A stretch of 64,000 nucleotides of DNA from Sipunculus nudus (GCA_026874595.1 CM049313.1:18907508-18971507); one strand, 5' to 3'; positions 1 through 12,717 are shown, numbered from the stretch's first letter. Program-made: numbers and translations. Notes: generated from the sequence alone by a model not told the origin.

Positions 1-270
1 TTGGCATAAAATTTGGTGATGATAGCTCTAGCTGGTTTTGAGATTTTAATTTTAGTGTGCTTTTTGGACAGATGACTAAGTTCAACCTCCTGTAACTCAA
101 CCGAAATTCTCCGAACTGAAACCATTCGAACAAATTTGAGAAAGATTGTTTGAGGGATCATTTCTGTGAAATATGGGACAATTTGGCTGGATAGTTTCGG
201 AGAAGAAGATTTTTAAAACTTTTTAAGCTTTTTCCCTATAAAATCTCAGAAAATGCAGTTAGAAAAAAAT
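1..270 (+). repeat. Dispersed repeat family C, copy 1 (cut by window edge)
   Basis: The order of blocks here (a GATGATAGCTC start, GACTAAGTTCAAC, CCATT-GAACAAA, TTTCTGTGAAA, GACAATTTGGCTGGA, then TTTTTAAGCTTTTTC before TAAAATCT) recurs in the same order and orientation at 3418-3665, and in part at 2962-3075. This is seen directly by comparing the three stretches. No protein or element class is recognised. Confidence 0.7.
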
Positions 271-404
271 CAACAAAATCTGATAGAGTATTTTAGATGA
301 CTGTTTATTTGCAAAAAAATTGGTGATGCTATCTCCTGCCATTTTTGAGTAAGCTATGGTTAATGTACAGAAGAGGCACAATACAACGACAGACAATGCT
401 GCAC

Positions 405-434
405 CATCGCATAAGCTCACAGGTTCGCTAAAAA
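405..434 (-). repeat. Terminus motif of dispersed repeat family B
   Basis: The run CATCGCATAAGCTCACAGG and the GTTCGCTAAAAA after it are the reverse complement of the last 30 bases of the window (63971-64000). The perfect inverted match 63.5 kb away suggests both are ends of one dispersed element family. The preceding ACAACGACAGACAATG looks like the GACG-type tail that accompanies such ends in mollusc repeats (inference). Confidence 0.6.
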
Positions 435-2635
435 AGCTTAGAATAAGGGTTCAAGAAAACTGTTGAGACCTGCATACTGCATTTAATTTAGACATGTTAG
501 TCACAACATATGCAAAATATGAGGTAAATAAGGGTTATCAACACCAGAGGTCTACCATTTTTTAGGGTGGATTCCACATGATTTTTTTTTACTACAGTTT
601 CCTTGCATTTGTCCACCAGTCATCACATAAAGATGTTACTAATTTATTTATTTTCTAATTAAGAAAGATTTCACTTCTAATGACCCTTTCCCTTTGCTCA
701 TAGTTCTGGTGGTTGCTTCTAATATTTTCTTGGCAAAATGCTTTTTGCTTTACCAAGCAAAGCAAGAATTCAGACATAACATGCCAGTGAAAAAAAAAGA
801 CCAAAACTGCAGTTACCATGGTGACTCAGCTGTGTGATCTCCTGGGGACATCATAATTACAGAAAAAGTTCCATGAAATTTTTAGGACAAAATGGTTCTC
901 ACTGAACCTCCTGAATAGAAAAACAAACAGAAACTCAAACACTGTTGATCCTTACGGTAGTCTTATTTTACATGCCACTATAATGGCAAATCATAAATGT
1001 TTACATGTGAGACCCGAAATCTTATTCAAATGATAATTAAACAAACATTCTATATCAAATCTGCCTAATTGTTATTGCTGGGTGTTAATCTTCATGTTTA
1101 TTGTCAATCTGCACAATAAGAAGGGAAAGTGGAGAGTTTTTTTGTGTTATGTGATGTATGTATACAACAGCCTCAGTCAATTATTTCACATCATTTCCTG
1201 GAGACCTCACAGGTTTTATTTCTTCAGCTTGTTCTCATCAAACCTATCATCCCAGTTTTCTTTGAAAAGACACCTAAGGTACATCCCACAACTTAGTACA
1301 GCATCAGAAACGACCCAGCTCAGAGGACCCCTGCAGTGCTGTTACAGCTGAGAGATACAGAGGCACCAGCTACCTGGGAATGATACAGAGTATTCCTGCA
1401 GGACACAGTGTGAGAGAATAATGGTTTCTAGCTATACAATTGGTGCACACAAATATTTGGCTGTCACATGAAAAATATCTTTCTCACTGGAACCAGCAGG
1501 TGGCTCACAGATACATGTGGGGGCTGTATACTGAGTATCTCTGCCCCATTATAAATATTGATGCTGGGCAACTGTTGTAAGGGGTCTGTTTGTGCACTTT
1601 GAGAACAGAAGCACAGCCCAAGGGACCTCAGCATAACCCTGCATGGATGGTAAGTTTATTTGATTCACATACCTTTCCGTCAGCAATTAGCAGCAGCTGA
1701 CAATCTAGCTTACCATGCTGATTGGCTACTCAGTTTTAATCTTGTGTTCTAGTTATTCATGATAACAAGAAGCAGGGACCAGACAGTGAAGTCTTATATC
1801 TTTACATTCCTGTAAGAACTCACCAGATGTATCCTATAATTATTGTAAACAAACAAATAAATAGCTGATCCCATGTGTTTTATAGTTCTCCTCCCTCCAT
1901 GAACCAGCTGAATCAGCTGACCCAGCTAGCAGGTCTCCGGCTAGTCTGTTTCCACATGCTGCCTTCTCATTCTCCTTATTTAAAACATTTTTTTTAATGT
2001 ATAACAAAGTGTCATTGTAAGATTTCAATTCAGTACTATCATCAGATTACATTTTGTACATGCATGTAAATGTATTTTAAAATAGACCATCCAAGTCACA
2101 TGTCAGGATATGAGTTCATATGAGCTCCTTGGTCAGAGTGAATCAGTATGTTTATACATATGAATCAACAGACCAGATCCCCTAAAGCAGGCCACAATAC
2201 TAACTTGATGTCCGAGGGCCCAGAGTAAAACATGCACAGTTGTGTCTTTTTCCGGAGCCTTTACTTATTTCATATTTATCTTAAAATGGACAAGTCTTTT
2301 CTCCTTTAAATACCAAATGCCCACAATTTCAAAATGTGTACAAGGAGTACATAGAAACATCACATTTTCTCTATTAAAGTTATTTGTAAACATTTTGTAA
2401 ATAATGTTTACAAGTTATATCTCAGATGTCATCTTGGGCCAGTAATTCCTGGTTTAGATACTGGTTTAGCTTCCCACTGGTTCTTCCAGGATAGGTGACT
2501 GTGTTTATCACACCTTCTGTCATCCCTACTCAACCTGAAGTGGTTTGACCACCCAGTACAAGCCAGGTGAACCCAGTACATAATGCTTGGCTCTACAGGT
2601 GATCGTCACATTTAATCAAGACTATGGCTGCATTG
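435..2635. other. Stretch with no recognised gene
   Basis: Only short open frames are present, the longest being 89 codons at 1082-1351 (plus). It has low-complexity composition and no domain I recognise. No splice-bounded coding stretch or repeat border was identified. Confidence 0.5.
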
Positions 2636-2674
2636 ATGGTGGCTTAGATCAAGATGTGCCATCTAAGCCACCAT
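2636..2674. repeat. Perfect 14-bp inverted repeat (hairpin)
   Basis: The arm ATGGTGGCTTAGAT is followed by an 11-base loop and its exact reverse complement ATCTAAGCCACCAT. It lies in sequence without a recognised gene. It could be a cruciform or transcript hairpin, or a remnant of a fold-back element. Confidence 0.8.
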
Positions 2675-2961
2675 GATTAAGTTGCATAGGATCTGACAAA
2701 ACTAAAACAACTTGATTTGTATAAAGATCTGGAATTTTCAATGATATAATGTAACAAGGCCTACAGGCCTAATGCGAACCTGTGCAAAGTTTGGGAGTAT
2801 GAATGTTTATTTTTTAAATTTATTATTGATCCTCTCATGTCCTGCATATCTACCTTTGTCATTATGATATGAGCCAAATGGATGTTTCGAACCTGCACGT
2901 TTTGGACTAGGACAATTTAAAACTAGGATGTATCAGTCAGGATATTTTGGATATGTTCTTT

Positions 2962-3075
2962 TTGCCAGGGAGGGATATTGGGACAGATGAACGGACAATT
3001 TGGCAGCATGGTTTCAGAGAAGAACATTTTAAAATGTTTTTAGCTTTTTCCCTATAAAATCTAAGAACAAGTTCC
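2962..3075 (+). repeat. Dispersed repeat family C, copy 2 (fragment)
   Basis: This shares GGACAATTTGG, GTTTCAGAGAAGAA and the TTTTTAGCTTTTTCCCTATAA block with positions 175-245 and 3585-3650, in the same orientation. It is a short piece of the family seen at 1-270 and 3418-3665. Confidence 0.6.
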
Positions 3076-3305
3076 TCTTTTAGCCTTGGAATTGAGTCAC
3101 ACCTATTCATGCATCCTGGCAATGGAGGCTCAGCTTTCCCCCAGATCAAGGGTACCTAATGTGCGACATGTAACCGCACCACTGGCTCTTACAGACTGAC
3201 TTGTCCCGTTGGCAAATCTAAAATGGTCCGCAGTCTGCCAAAGTTATTTATAGATACAGAGCGTAACTTGACCTATTGTAAAATCTGACACAGTTGGCAG
3301 GTTCT

Positions 3306-3347
3306 AGATGTCTAGATGATGTGTCTAGACACATCGTCTAGACGTCT
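3306..3347. repeat. 42-base near-perfect palindrome
   Basis: Two 19-base arms flank a self-complementary CTAG centre. The core GATGTGTCTAGACACATC is an 18-bp perfect palindrome. The two arm mismatches are both G opposite T, so an RNA copy would pair along the whole length through G:U wobbles. The repeated CTAGA spacing suggests a short inverted duplication. Confidence 0.85.
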
Positions 3348-3417
3348 GTACAAAAAGACCATTGCAGGTGTGCCACCAATACCTCAATTTCAGATATGAC
3401 CCCCGTGAGTGACCAAC

Positions 3418-3806
3418 ATTAACATAAAATTTAATGATGATAGCTCCAGCAGTTACTGAGATTGTAATTTTAGCAAGCAAATGACTAAGTTCAACTTCCT
3501 GTAACTTGATCAAAAATCACCAAACTGGAACCATTTGAACAAACTTGAGAGAGATTGTTACAAGGAACATTTCTGTGAAAATTGGACAATTTGGCTGGAC
3601 AGTTTCAGAGCAGAGGATTTTTAAAGGTTTTTAAGCTTTTTCTCAATAAAATCTAAATTAATGCAGATACCCAATAATAAGCTCTAGGGCACCAAGTTTC
3701 ACATGTGACTAATTCTTACATGTAATATGGAGCTACTAGCTCTGACGGTTTCTGACTTACAGCCATGAACCGTGGACAGCCAGCCTTGGACGGTGGACGG
3801 CGGACA
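3418..3806 (+). repeat. Dispersed repeat family C, copy 3, with GGAC-rich tail
   Basis: Positions 3418-3665 repeat the block order of 1-270 in the same orientation. The copy is followed at about 3770-3806 by a run of GGACAG and GGACGG motifs. GACG-type tails are common at one end of dispersed elements in bivalve genomes (established pattern, recalled), so the tail is probably part of the element. Confidence 0.6.
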
Positions 3807-4209
3807 GAAGTTCCCTAAAAAATGGTAAATATGCCATATCTAATACAACCATGTAGTTTCACAGAAAAAAAGATAATACATTCATATATGTAATACAATC
3901 TACTTCAGATAAGATTTAGGCATTGACAATATATGTCAACAAAGAAATTTTTTATGATGTTGGTTTTTCAAGCAGACATTATTCTAATTCTGGCAAATTT
4001 CATTAAATATAGATAAGAAATCACAATGTAAAAACCAGTAATGTGTCATTTTGAATTATGGTGCAAACTTTCCAAAGTAATGGGAATTAACATATATGGC
4101 CAAAAGTATTATATATGAAAGCCATACCAAGCAGAACTTTCTTACCAGTATTATTTGTTCAAGATGAAAACATACAGTGATAACAAGATAACTGTGATGA
4201 CTAGTTTAC

Positions 4210-4390
4210 CATGGGGACTTAACATTGACCAGAGAGCAGACAGGTACAAAGCGTTGTACATGGTCTGATCATTAGTAGCACAGTGAACCATGAGAGAGAA
4301 CAGGAGGGGCTGATAAAGAGCACCAGGAGGCCAGGCACAGTCATCTATCATGCTCTGACTGCTGCTCCAGCCAGCACAGCTTACATACAG
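4210..4390 (-). CDS. Candidate internal exon of an unidentified minus-strand gene
   Basis: On the minus strand a T-rich tract ending in TTTGTAG precedes a 60-codon open frame. The frame ends at CCCCATG followed by GTAAAC, an acceptable donor. The peptide begins LYVSCAGWSSSQSM and ends ALYLSALWSMLSPH. It has a balanced, alanine/leucine/serine-rich composition that looks more like protein than the low-complexity frames nearby. The exon would be 181 bases, entering in phase 0 and leaving in phase 1. I do not recognise the protein and found no neighbouring exon that clearly joins it. It could be a chance frame; the open frame also runs on past the donor to 4151. Confidence 0.3.
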
Positions 4391-5838
4391 CTACAAATAA
4401 AATAAGAGATCCACTTGTCAGATTCTCACACTGTGCAATCTGGCCCCCTTCAAACAACTCCTCATACAGACTGAGTCTGCTTCTGTATGGTTTACATATA
4501 AGAAATTGTAACAATATCAATCATTTTTCACTGGATAATTGACAAGTACGGCCTTCCTCAATATTTGTATTTTTCACTCTATTCTCTATGACTCCTTGTA
4601 TTGTAGTACCCACAGTTTAGTCTACACCCATGGCATGTGGACAAATTTATTGGTCATTCATGAAGGAGTGAATGAAAATTTAAAAAATCCTGATCAAACC
4701 ACTTGACAACTTTGTTGTTAATGTGTTAAATATTTAGAGTACCACTTCCTTAAGATCATGATGATTAGTGTACACAAATACCTTCAGCTGAACTTGGTAT
4801 TAATTGATTTTACATCAGCCAAGTGGAGCCCAGTCACACCTGACCACCTGGTTTAAACAACATCTCTCTGCAGTACTGGAACAGCATCCCATAAACTACA
4901 TGCCACTTAATCCCCTGGTATAAATATAGGCTACATGAGAAACACCCTATGCATTGTGATCCAGTTCAGAATCCAGAGTGTAGAGAACACCTCTTGAGTT
5001 GATAGAGTGCAGAAAAAAGCAAGCTTAGCTGAAATTAACACACACAGCACTTGACTTAATTAGTGTTAGTTTCATTCACATTTCTTCTTGCCTTTCTTCC
5101 TTTAATTAAAAACCCTTCTCTTAACCATTGCTAAGTATTTGCAAATATCTAGTATATGTTTGCTTCAAGTTCTGTGTGCTCCATGCCAACAAACATGAAA
5201 TATTTGTAAGGTAACATATATTGTCAAATATATGAGCAGGTACAAGCTCATTTTTTTATGCAATGTTCCATTTAAAGGGATGACACTACATCCATCTGAT
5301 TTTTCCCTTTAAATTATTATATATATAACTGGATCATTGTGCAGAACTTGCAATGATGGCATTTGAAGCAATAGTATTTGTTGGATAATGCTCTTGTTGG
5401 CATTGCCTATTCCTTTTGGAGGATAGCCAAGGAATCCTGACCATGGAATCTCTGTGTGTTGACTCACATTAATTCCAAACAACTGTGGTGTTTTGGGAGA
5501 AAGTGTATTCATAACTTTTGTATTGTCTGAGACTGTCTAGTATAGTTAATGAGTTTTTTTACCTTTTTTCATGAATTATTTTTTATTCTGACACATGTCA
5601 GTGAGGTACAGGTGTGTCACTGATATGTTACAGTTCCTTGTCCTTAGAGCATTCTCAAAGGGAAACAAAAGTTAACATTTCAATGCAGTGGATATGAAAA
5701 GTCTTTGTCATAACATGTTATCATGTGTACATGAATAAAAGAGAAGCCTAGGGATCCTTGACAAGACATGACTTATTCTCATCACTCACTGTAGATCAAA
5801 GACCTCTATCATCTCCGCATTATTGATATATTCATTGT
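4391..5838. other. Stretch with no recognised gene
   Basis: A 67-codon minus-strand frame at 5309-5512 (starting MNTLSPKTPQLFG) is the only frame with ordinary-looking composition. It has no convincing splice sites or recognisable domain. The rest is AT-rich and unassigned. Confidence 0.4.
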
Positions 5839-5976
5839 AAGCAACACATGTTACCTCTCTGCATCTTCAACACTACCGGTAGGTGAAATTTGAGTAATAT
5901 CAAACATTCTAAGCAACACATGTTACCTCTCTGCATCTTCAACACTACCGGCAGGTGAAATTTGAGTAATATCAAA
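5839..5976 (+). repeat. 72-base tandem duplication
   Basis: The block running from AAGCAACACATGTTACC through ACACTACCGG to TTTGAGTAATATCAAA occurs twice, starting at 5839 and 5911. I saw only one clear difference, GGTAGG versus GGCAGG. Near identity points to a recent local duplication. Confidence 0.9.
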
Positions 5977-8161
5977 TTAACAGAGACACTAATTAAAACC
6001 TCTAGGTATGTGAATTTGAGGTAAATGCTGTTATGCTCCATTCATGATTTCATGATTTTCCAGATCACACAACACACTGATTATAGCTACGCATAACAAA
6101 AGGTAGAACTGGAAGCTGACAAGTGGTGACTTTTATGTAAGTATCATGAAATGTAGTATGCTTAATCTTCTTGCAGCAATATTTTGCTTGTCCCTCAATT
6201 AAATTTCTTATAATGCCCAGAATTACACATTAACAGCATATCGGTACATCTTCAAGGTGAGGAGTCCTGAAAACATTACTTTCATGAATAATTACGAAGA
6301 GTGTACCTCAGCATCCAGTTCTGGACTAAACAAAATGTCAGACCAGGTGCAAAAAGGTGATTTGATGTCGTTGAAATGGATACATATAAGTACATCTATC
6401 AAAAGTTAGGACAGACGGTTACAAGATAAGAATATATATTGTCAAAAAGTAATCATTTATATTCATGTTAAGTAACTATGTGCATTTCTTTTACAAATTC
6501 TACATATATATTACTTTACAATATTTTGCAACTAAAAGCTTTGTATCACAAAAATGGCACATAAAAATGAACTTGGCAAACATTGGATAGTAGAAACTGG
6601 CATGGACAGTTTGAATGATAATACTAAATCAGCACATATTTTGCATTATTTTATATACTATACTTAAACATAAAACATTGCATAGGGTGTTTAAAAAACA
6701 AGGAAAATATGTTGTCTTTACAAATAAAATATGATCCTAATGTTTTTATTTTCAAAGGTAGAAAAAGGGAGCTGAGGCTTGTTTGTACACAAACTGACTA
6801 CCTGGGTTATGACACTGAATGATTCTACTTTCACTCACTGTAGTAATTATTAGGGTTTTGGGTTCCAGTACCAGATACTCTATATTAAAGTTAAAAATCA
6901 CTATATGATGCCACAGATCAGTAAGCCAGTATCATCAGATTTTCTTCTGCCGGTGATTTCAAACAAAAACCCTGATGGCCAAACCTCCGCATCAGCAATG
7001 TCAACTGATGTTTTATGAACCCACAAACAATATATATCAATCTGTGGCTACTGCTTGAATCCCAAGCCAAAAATAATGTATCACAAAAACCTAACCACAA
7101 TGCCTCCCAACTGATGGAGCTGCCTGCATGGCCTCTCATAAATGATGCAGCAAAGATATTACTATTATGAAGCTATATATACCATACTTTTTTCTGCTTG
7201 GTATTTTTGTGAAAAAATTTATTTAATACTCTACTAAGGGGACTGATGCAAAGTTGATTATAAGCAGTTTTTCCTGATAGTCACGCAGTGTAATCAACTT
7301 GTTCTAAATCAGACCTGCCCGTTCTAGCCAACTTTTCCTTGCACGTACCATGACAAAAAAAATCTCATACATCAAGTTTGCTATAGCATTAAAACCTTAA
7401 AAAACATGTTTACACTAGAAAAGAAAACCATATGCACCACATGACTTTGTCTCAGTGCTTCTTTTAATATTTGTTGATTGAAGACAGAGGGAAGACAAAA
7501 TTAAAAAGAATTTACAGATGTTCAGATTACAAGTCACTGTTCTTTTTGTTCAGGTTCACCATGCCATGGCCTCCACACTTCAAGAATAATGAATAATGAA
7601 ACAGCCCCAACAATTGCTTTGATTGTTAACAATGAGATCCTAATTATCTGATTTTTGGCCAATGATGTTTTGCTTTACACACGCTGGGCGTCTGACTATT
7701 ATTAAATGCCAGAGGTCACTATTAAAACTCTGAGGTTGCTACTAAAATGTCTGTGGTTCTGCTGGATGGTCAATCTGTCTATCTACTACTTAAATTGTTC
7801 TGTCTGTTTGTCCCATTAAACCTGCAGAAATGGGCCATGACAGTGGCGATGACACATCGCAGGTCTGTCTCACAAGATCACATCGCTTGACATTGCTAAC
7901 CTTCACCTTGGCCCAATACTACAAAGATGTATATAGATTGGTACTGCATCGAAGTCGCTACCTTATGGGTCTGGGGAGTTCACTACCTTACAGGGTCTGG
8001 TCACACGATTAGCAGCAATATACCCTTCCTCTGTAACGGGCCCCAACAGGACCCCAGCCATTTTCTAGAATATTATATTATTGTCAATGTATCAATAAAG
8101 GGACATCTGAAAATTAATACATATGTAATGAACCTTTATGTATAATATTGATTACATATAC

Positions 8162-8164
<3 letters not shown>
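5977..8164. other. Stretch with no recognised gene
   Basis: The segment at about 7826-8100 is richer in G+C. It holds an AATAAA at 8094 and overlapping 60- and 72-codon plus-strand frames. It resembles a piece of a retroelement or an old 3' untranslated region, but no border or duplicate copy was found in the window. The remainder is AT-rich with no support for genes. Confidence 0.4.

Positions 8165-8213
<49 letters not shown>
8165..8213. repeat. (TA)n microsatellite
   Basis: An uninterrupted TA dinucleotide run. Confidence 0.95.
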
Positions 8214-8215
<2 letters not shown>

Positions 8216-10645
8216 GACAATAAATGTATCACCATATTTAAGTGCACTGCTGAATTGTTACAGCCCTACATTACAGCATCAAGGATGTAAGAAAACACTT
8301 GTTTCAAGGATAATTAAGAGACCGCATACAGACAGGTGAACTGTGCAACAAATGTTCTATTGAACCATCTATGCAATGTTTACTTCCATTAGTGAAACAC
8401 TCCAATGTCCACAATTAGAACCACTTTTATAATACAAACAAGCTAAACAAACAGATCTGGGCATTCTGTCTAATGCCTTGGTAATGAACTATGTTAGAAA
8501 CAATAACAATTTCCTGCCTAACAATAGATTTATTATAGGCCTATTGCATCACAACTGCAAAAAAAAAGATATCAATAAAGAATTTGAAAGGATGAGGTGA
8601 ACTGTGTAAACTTAAGTTATTTACGAAATTCCCGTGTGTGTCCTGATGAGCATGATAGGAAGGAGTTTTGTTTATCAGGAAGATGTAAGGAAGGACAAAA
8701 CATTTAGGTCACATGATGAGAGGTCATGTGACATCTGGCTAAATCCTGACAAAGAATAACAACCCAGCAAGTTTAGAATAACATATTTTTTACATATATG
8801 GTTGCAAGTCACTAAAAAGTGATATGTTAAGGAGTGTCTTATCTGTTCATTTGAATGCAATTCTCTCTTTTGAAATCATTCCCCATATTCATTCTGTGGT
8901 TTTAAATCAGTTCTGAAACTTTGTTTCAGCTGCAATATATTTACCCAAATGGTCTTCATAATTTTTTTATATCTGTCATGCCCAGGAGGATATGTTGTTG
9001 ATCCACTGAATGCTTCAGTGATATACAATTATAATGCTGAATTTTTTTACCTATTCTCCAAGGCAGCTCATGCATCCACACTCTAGAAACAGGAGAATTG
9101 AGATCATAGGCATATCATCATATAGATCTTAAATTTATATCAACAGAGCACTATCTGGAGCTCCAATCTGCTCTTTGTTGCTTAAAATTTCCAGCAGGGA
9201 CAAAAAGGAAGATTTTAATTCTGATGGATATATAATGAAATCTGTTAAAGTGATCTTCATGGAACAACAATCTCCAGTCAAAGAGATTGTTTAAAAGAAG
9301 CAAATCGGTTATATGTCAATAAAGACATAGACAAGAACTACCTCTTTGAGTCTTAATATCAAATATACAATGGATATATATATATCAATATATATAATAA
9401 AACAAAATAATTGAACACAGAGTACCATGTGTCCTTAAAATGTCTGAAAGTCAAAGATCATGCTGTAGCCTGGCACTATTTATTTAATCAACCATTGTTA
9501 ACATACCCTTGTTCAAATAAAATAAAATACTGCAAAAGGACTGGAAATATTAAATATGCAAAAAGGGAGAAAGACCAAAACTCTGTCAGAATCAAAACAT
9601 GATCCACTCTATTTTTTCTACATCTTCCTGAATGTATGATTGAGAGAAATATATACCAATACCTAGACAAACAAGCTTACATAACAACTACAGTATAATA
9701 GAGCAGTGCTGGTCATGCATCAGTTTCCTACCAGACGGTATGTGGCAGTTTTTCCTGCACTTATTTTGTTTGTCTGATACTGTTATTGCAGGAAGAACTT
9801 AAATGAGCAACCGGGATAACATAACTTTAGTCAAACAGTAAGGCCAAGGCTGAATTATTTCAATGCATTATAAAACTCTACCACCAGGAATGAGAGAAAT
9901 ATTTATAGACCTCTCAGTTGATGTGGCTAGACAGAAATAAACACTGCATAAAAATTATATGAAAAATTATTATTCATTCAATTTATTATTTAAGGCCTCT
10001 TGAAAACACTCAGGCTCGGTATTTTATTTTTCCCAAGAGGGGAAAAACATGTGAATTATATACAAGAGCTTTGTATATGACGTAAATGTCTAGCAAAACT
10101 GCAGACCACAGGGAGCCCCTGCTTTAGATAAACCATTAGGGTGATCCCCCCGTGGGTTAACAGCAAGTTGTAACAGGTGCACTCTTTTCCTGCTACACCT
10201 CTCATTTGTTCACTGCCTTGTCCACAGCTGACACCAGGTCTCACATCCAATAACTCAAACACTGGCTCAGGTCTGACCCAGTCTCACTCATGCACTCCAG
10301 CAATGGCCTCAACACAACCATTTTTATACCATGATTAAATACAAAGTCAGGGGTACAATTTGCTAGGAAGTTCAAAGTGACAAAATGGAAAAAACAACTG
10401 AAGTAATACATAAGTAAACAAGAAAGTATTCTGAGGTCACAACCTCCACCATGATCCTAATCAAACTACACAGCAACACAGGAAATGTTTGTCACAGTCC
10501 AATAAATTCATCCCAAGTTATCTCCAGGACAAAGCCACCCCTTGTTCAGATGAATATAGCTCTAATAAAATCCTTTATGTAACAATGGGACAGAATCATT
10601 TAATTTTAAAACATAAAGATGAATTAGATTACCTCCAAAAGATAA
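8214..10645. other. Stretch with no recognised gene
   Basis: There are a few 60- to 68-codon frames on either strand. A minus-strand frame at 10056-10262 lies in slightly G+C-richer sequence but has no recognisable domain or clear splice sites. A short TA-rich patch sits at about 9371-9398. Confidence 0.4.
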
Positions 10646-12066
10646 CTAGAATACGGGTAGTCGACAAGTGACTACATGTATCCGCCAAAATCAGAGCAGG
10701 CATGGATTGAGTGGCAAGGGGAAATAGAGTTACATGTGTTACATATTAGAATGGATGTCTGCCACGTAAACATGATTGTAGGTGGCACCACCTGTTATTT
10801 GAATGAGAAACTATCCAAGATGTATACACATGCAAAATTTCAGGTTGAAAAGTCAAACCACTGCAGAGATATGAGTGATTTTATTCGACAGCAGACAAAC
10901 AGATGGACGCTATGCAAAAATGGCTGCAGGTGGCGCCACCATTTTTATCCAAGGGCTACATTTGTGTAAAATTTTTTCCTGATTGGTCAAACAAGTCCGG
11001 AGATATAAGCATTATAATGTCTGCGGCGTGAACGTAAATGAAGCTGGCACCACCTGTCATAAAATCAAAAAGCTATCCAGGATGTATACGCATGCCGAAT
11101 TACAGGTAATTTGGTCAAACCACTGCAGAGATATGTGTGATTTTAACCCAAGGCAGACAAACAGATGGACGCTGTGCAAAAATGGCTGCAGGTGGCGCCA
11201 CCATTTTTGTATGGGTTAAAGCTATCCAAGGGCTACATTTGTGTAAAACTTTTTTCCTGATTGGTCGAACAAGTCTGGAGATATAAGCATGGATGTCTCC
11301 AGCATGAACATGAATGTAGGTGGCACCACCTGTCATAAAATCAAAAAAGCTATGCGTGATGTATATGCATGCCGAATTTCAGGTAATTTGGTCAAACCAC
11401 TGCAGAGATATGAGTGATTTTAACCCAAGGCAGACAAACAGATGGACGCTGTGCAAAAATGGCTACAGGTGGCACCACCATTTTGTTTTTTTTTTTTATA
11501 AAGCTATCCAAGGGCTACATTTGTGTAAAGAATATTTCCTGATTGGTCAAACTGTTCCGGAGATATGAGCTTGGATGTCTGCAGCGTGAACGTGAATGTA
11601 GGTGGCGCCACCTGTCATAAAATCAAAAAGCTATCTAGGATGTATAGGCATGCCAAATTTCAGGTGAATTAGTCAAACCACTGCAGTGATTTCAACCCAA
11701 GACAGATGAACAGATGGACACTGTGCAAAAATGGCTGCAGGTGGCGCCACTATTTTTTGTGTATGTTATAAAGCTATTCAAGGGCTACATTTGTACAAAA
11801 TCTTTTTCCTGATCAATCAAACGGTTCTCGAGATATGTGGGTTTATGTGTGGAAACAGATGCACAAATGGATGCTGGGCAGAGAGGAAAGGTCAGAGATC
11901 AAGGCCAATTGGTAAGCCACCAGTTCACATGTGAACTGATAATTGGTGTACGTTTCGGAAAAATCTGTCCAGTAGTCTCAGAGGAGTTCTCCGGAAACGA
12001 ATGCAGCAGCGGCGGCAGCGGAACCCGGTCAAAAACATAGTATCCGCAAAACTTTTTTTTGGCGGA
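10646..12066 (-). mobile_element. Helitron/Helentron-like non-autonomous element, copy 1, with tandem-repeat core
   Basis: On the minus strand the element starts at TCCGCCAAAA (12066) within a subterminal hairpin: TATCCGCC-A/T-rich loop-GCGGATA. It ends in CTAG at 10646 just before a T, preceded by a short hairpin (GTAGTC ... GACTAC). A second copy at 57990-59155 shares the same two ends, and homology stops at the same points. An A before TC and a T after CTAG is the Helitron insertion signature (family knowledge). The interior holds about four diverged units of roughly 262-277 bp, seen from AATGGCTGCAGGTGGCGCC-type blocks at 10921, 11183, 11460 and 11732. No Rep/helicase frame is present; the 67-97 codon frames inside are translations of the repeat units. 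Subterminal hairpins plus tandem cores resemble Helentron-associated (DINE-1/HINE) or bivalve 'pearl' elements (inference). Confidence 0.75.
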
Positions 12067-12653
12067 TACATTAATTGTTCCTTGGGTGTGAGCCTAACCC
12101 ACCCACAATACTGTGAAAAAACTGTAGAAAACAAAATAAAACAAAGGTAAAACATAATATCTCTTGTCACCTGGTAAGGGTATAAAAAAGAAAACACAGG
12201 TAGAAGAAGAGCAGGGTTATCAACAAGATCTGATTCTCCACCACATCAGTTTAGTCGCATAGTATGCTTTACTAATAAGAAACAAATTAGTTTCTCCTTA
12301 AAAAAATTTCAAAATATATCTAAAATTGTCAGGTATTCTTATTTTTGCAAGGTTATCACAGTCACATTAAGTCCACTATGAGGGTCATGGGCTAACACTT
12401 ACTGATAAAGGATGAGTCATCAATTGACACATCTGAACAGAAAATAAAATTAAAGGAAGGTATTCCTAATACATAGGACCCCTTAGTCATCAAGACAGAA
12501 TATGGTCATCAAGAGAGATAAAACAGGAGTCATCAAGATATAAAACAAAGTAAAGAGGAGTCACCAAGAGTTAAAACAATGAAAAGAGGGACAGCCATGG
12601 GAGATGAAATAGCACATGGAAATTAAATCAAATGAAATTTATCAAATAGAAGA

Positions 12654-12658
<5 letters not shown>
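12067..12658. other. Stretch with no recognised gene
   Basis: AT-rich, with several diverged GTCATCAAGA-type repeats around 12485-12570. No supported coding feature. Confidence 0.4.

Positions 12659-12714
<56 letters not shown>
12659..12714. repeat. (TA)n microsatellite
   Basis: An uninterrupted TA dinucleotide run. Confidence 0.95.

Positions 12715-12717
<3 letters not shown>

Noticed and set aside
10983-11568. Repeated 78-97 codon frames as a protein family
   Set aside because: They are shifted translations of the Helitron-like core units and are not conserved as protein between units.
10880-11760. Evenly spaced repeats reminiscent of a CRISPR array
   Set aside because: Units are about 270 bp and diverged along their whole length, inside a mobile element with its own ends. 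They are not short identical repeats with unique spacers.
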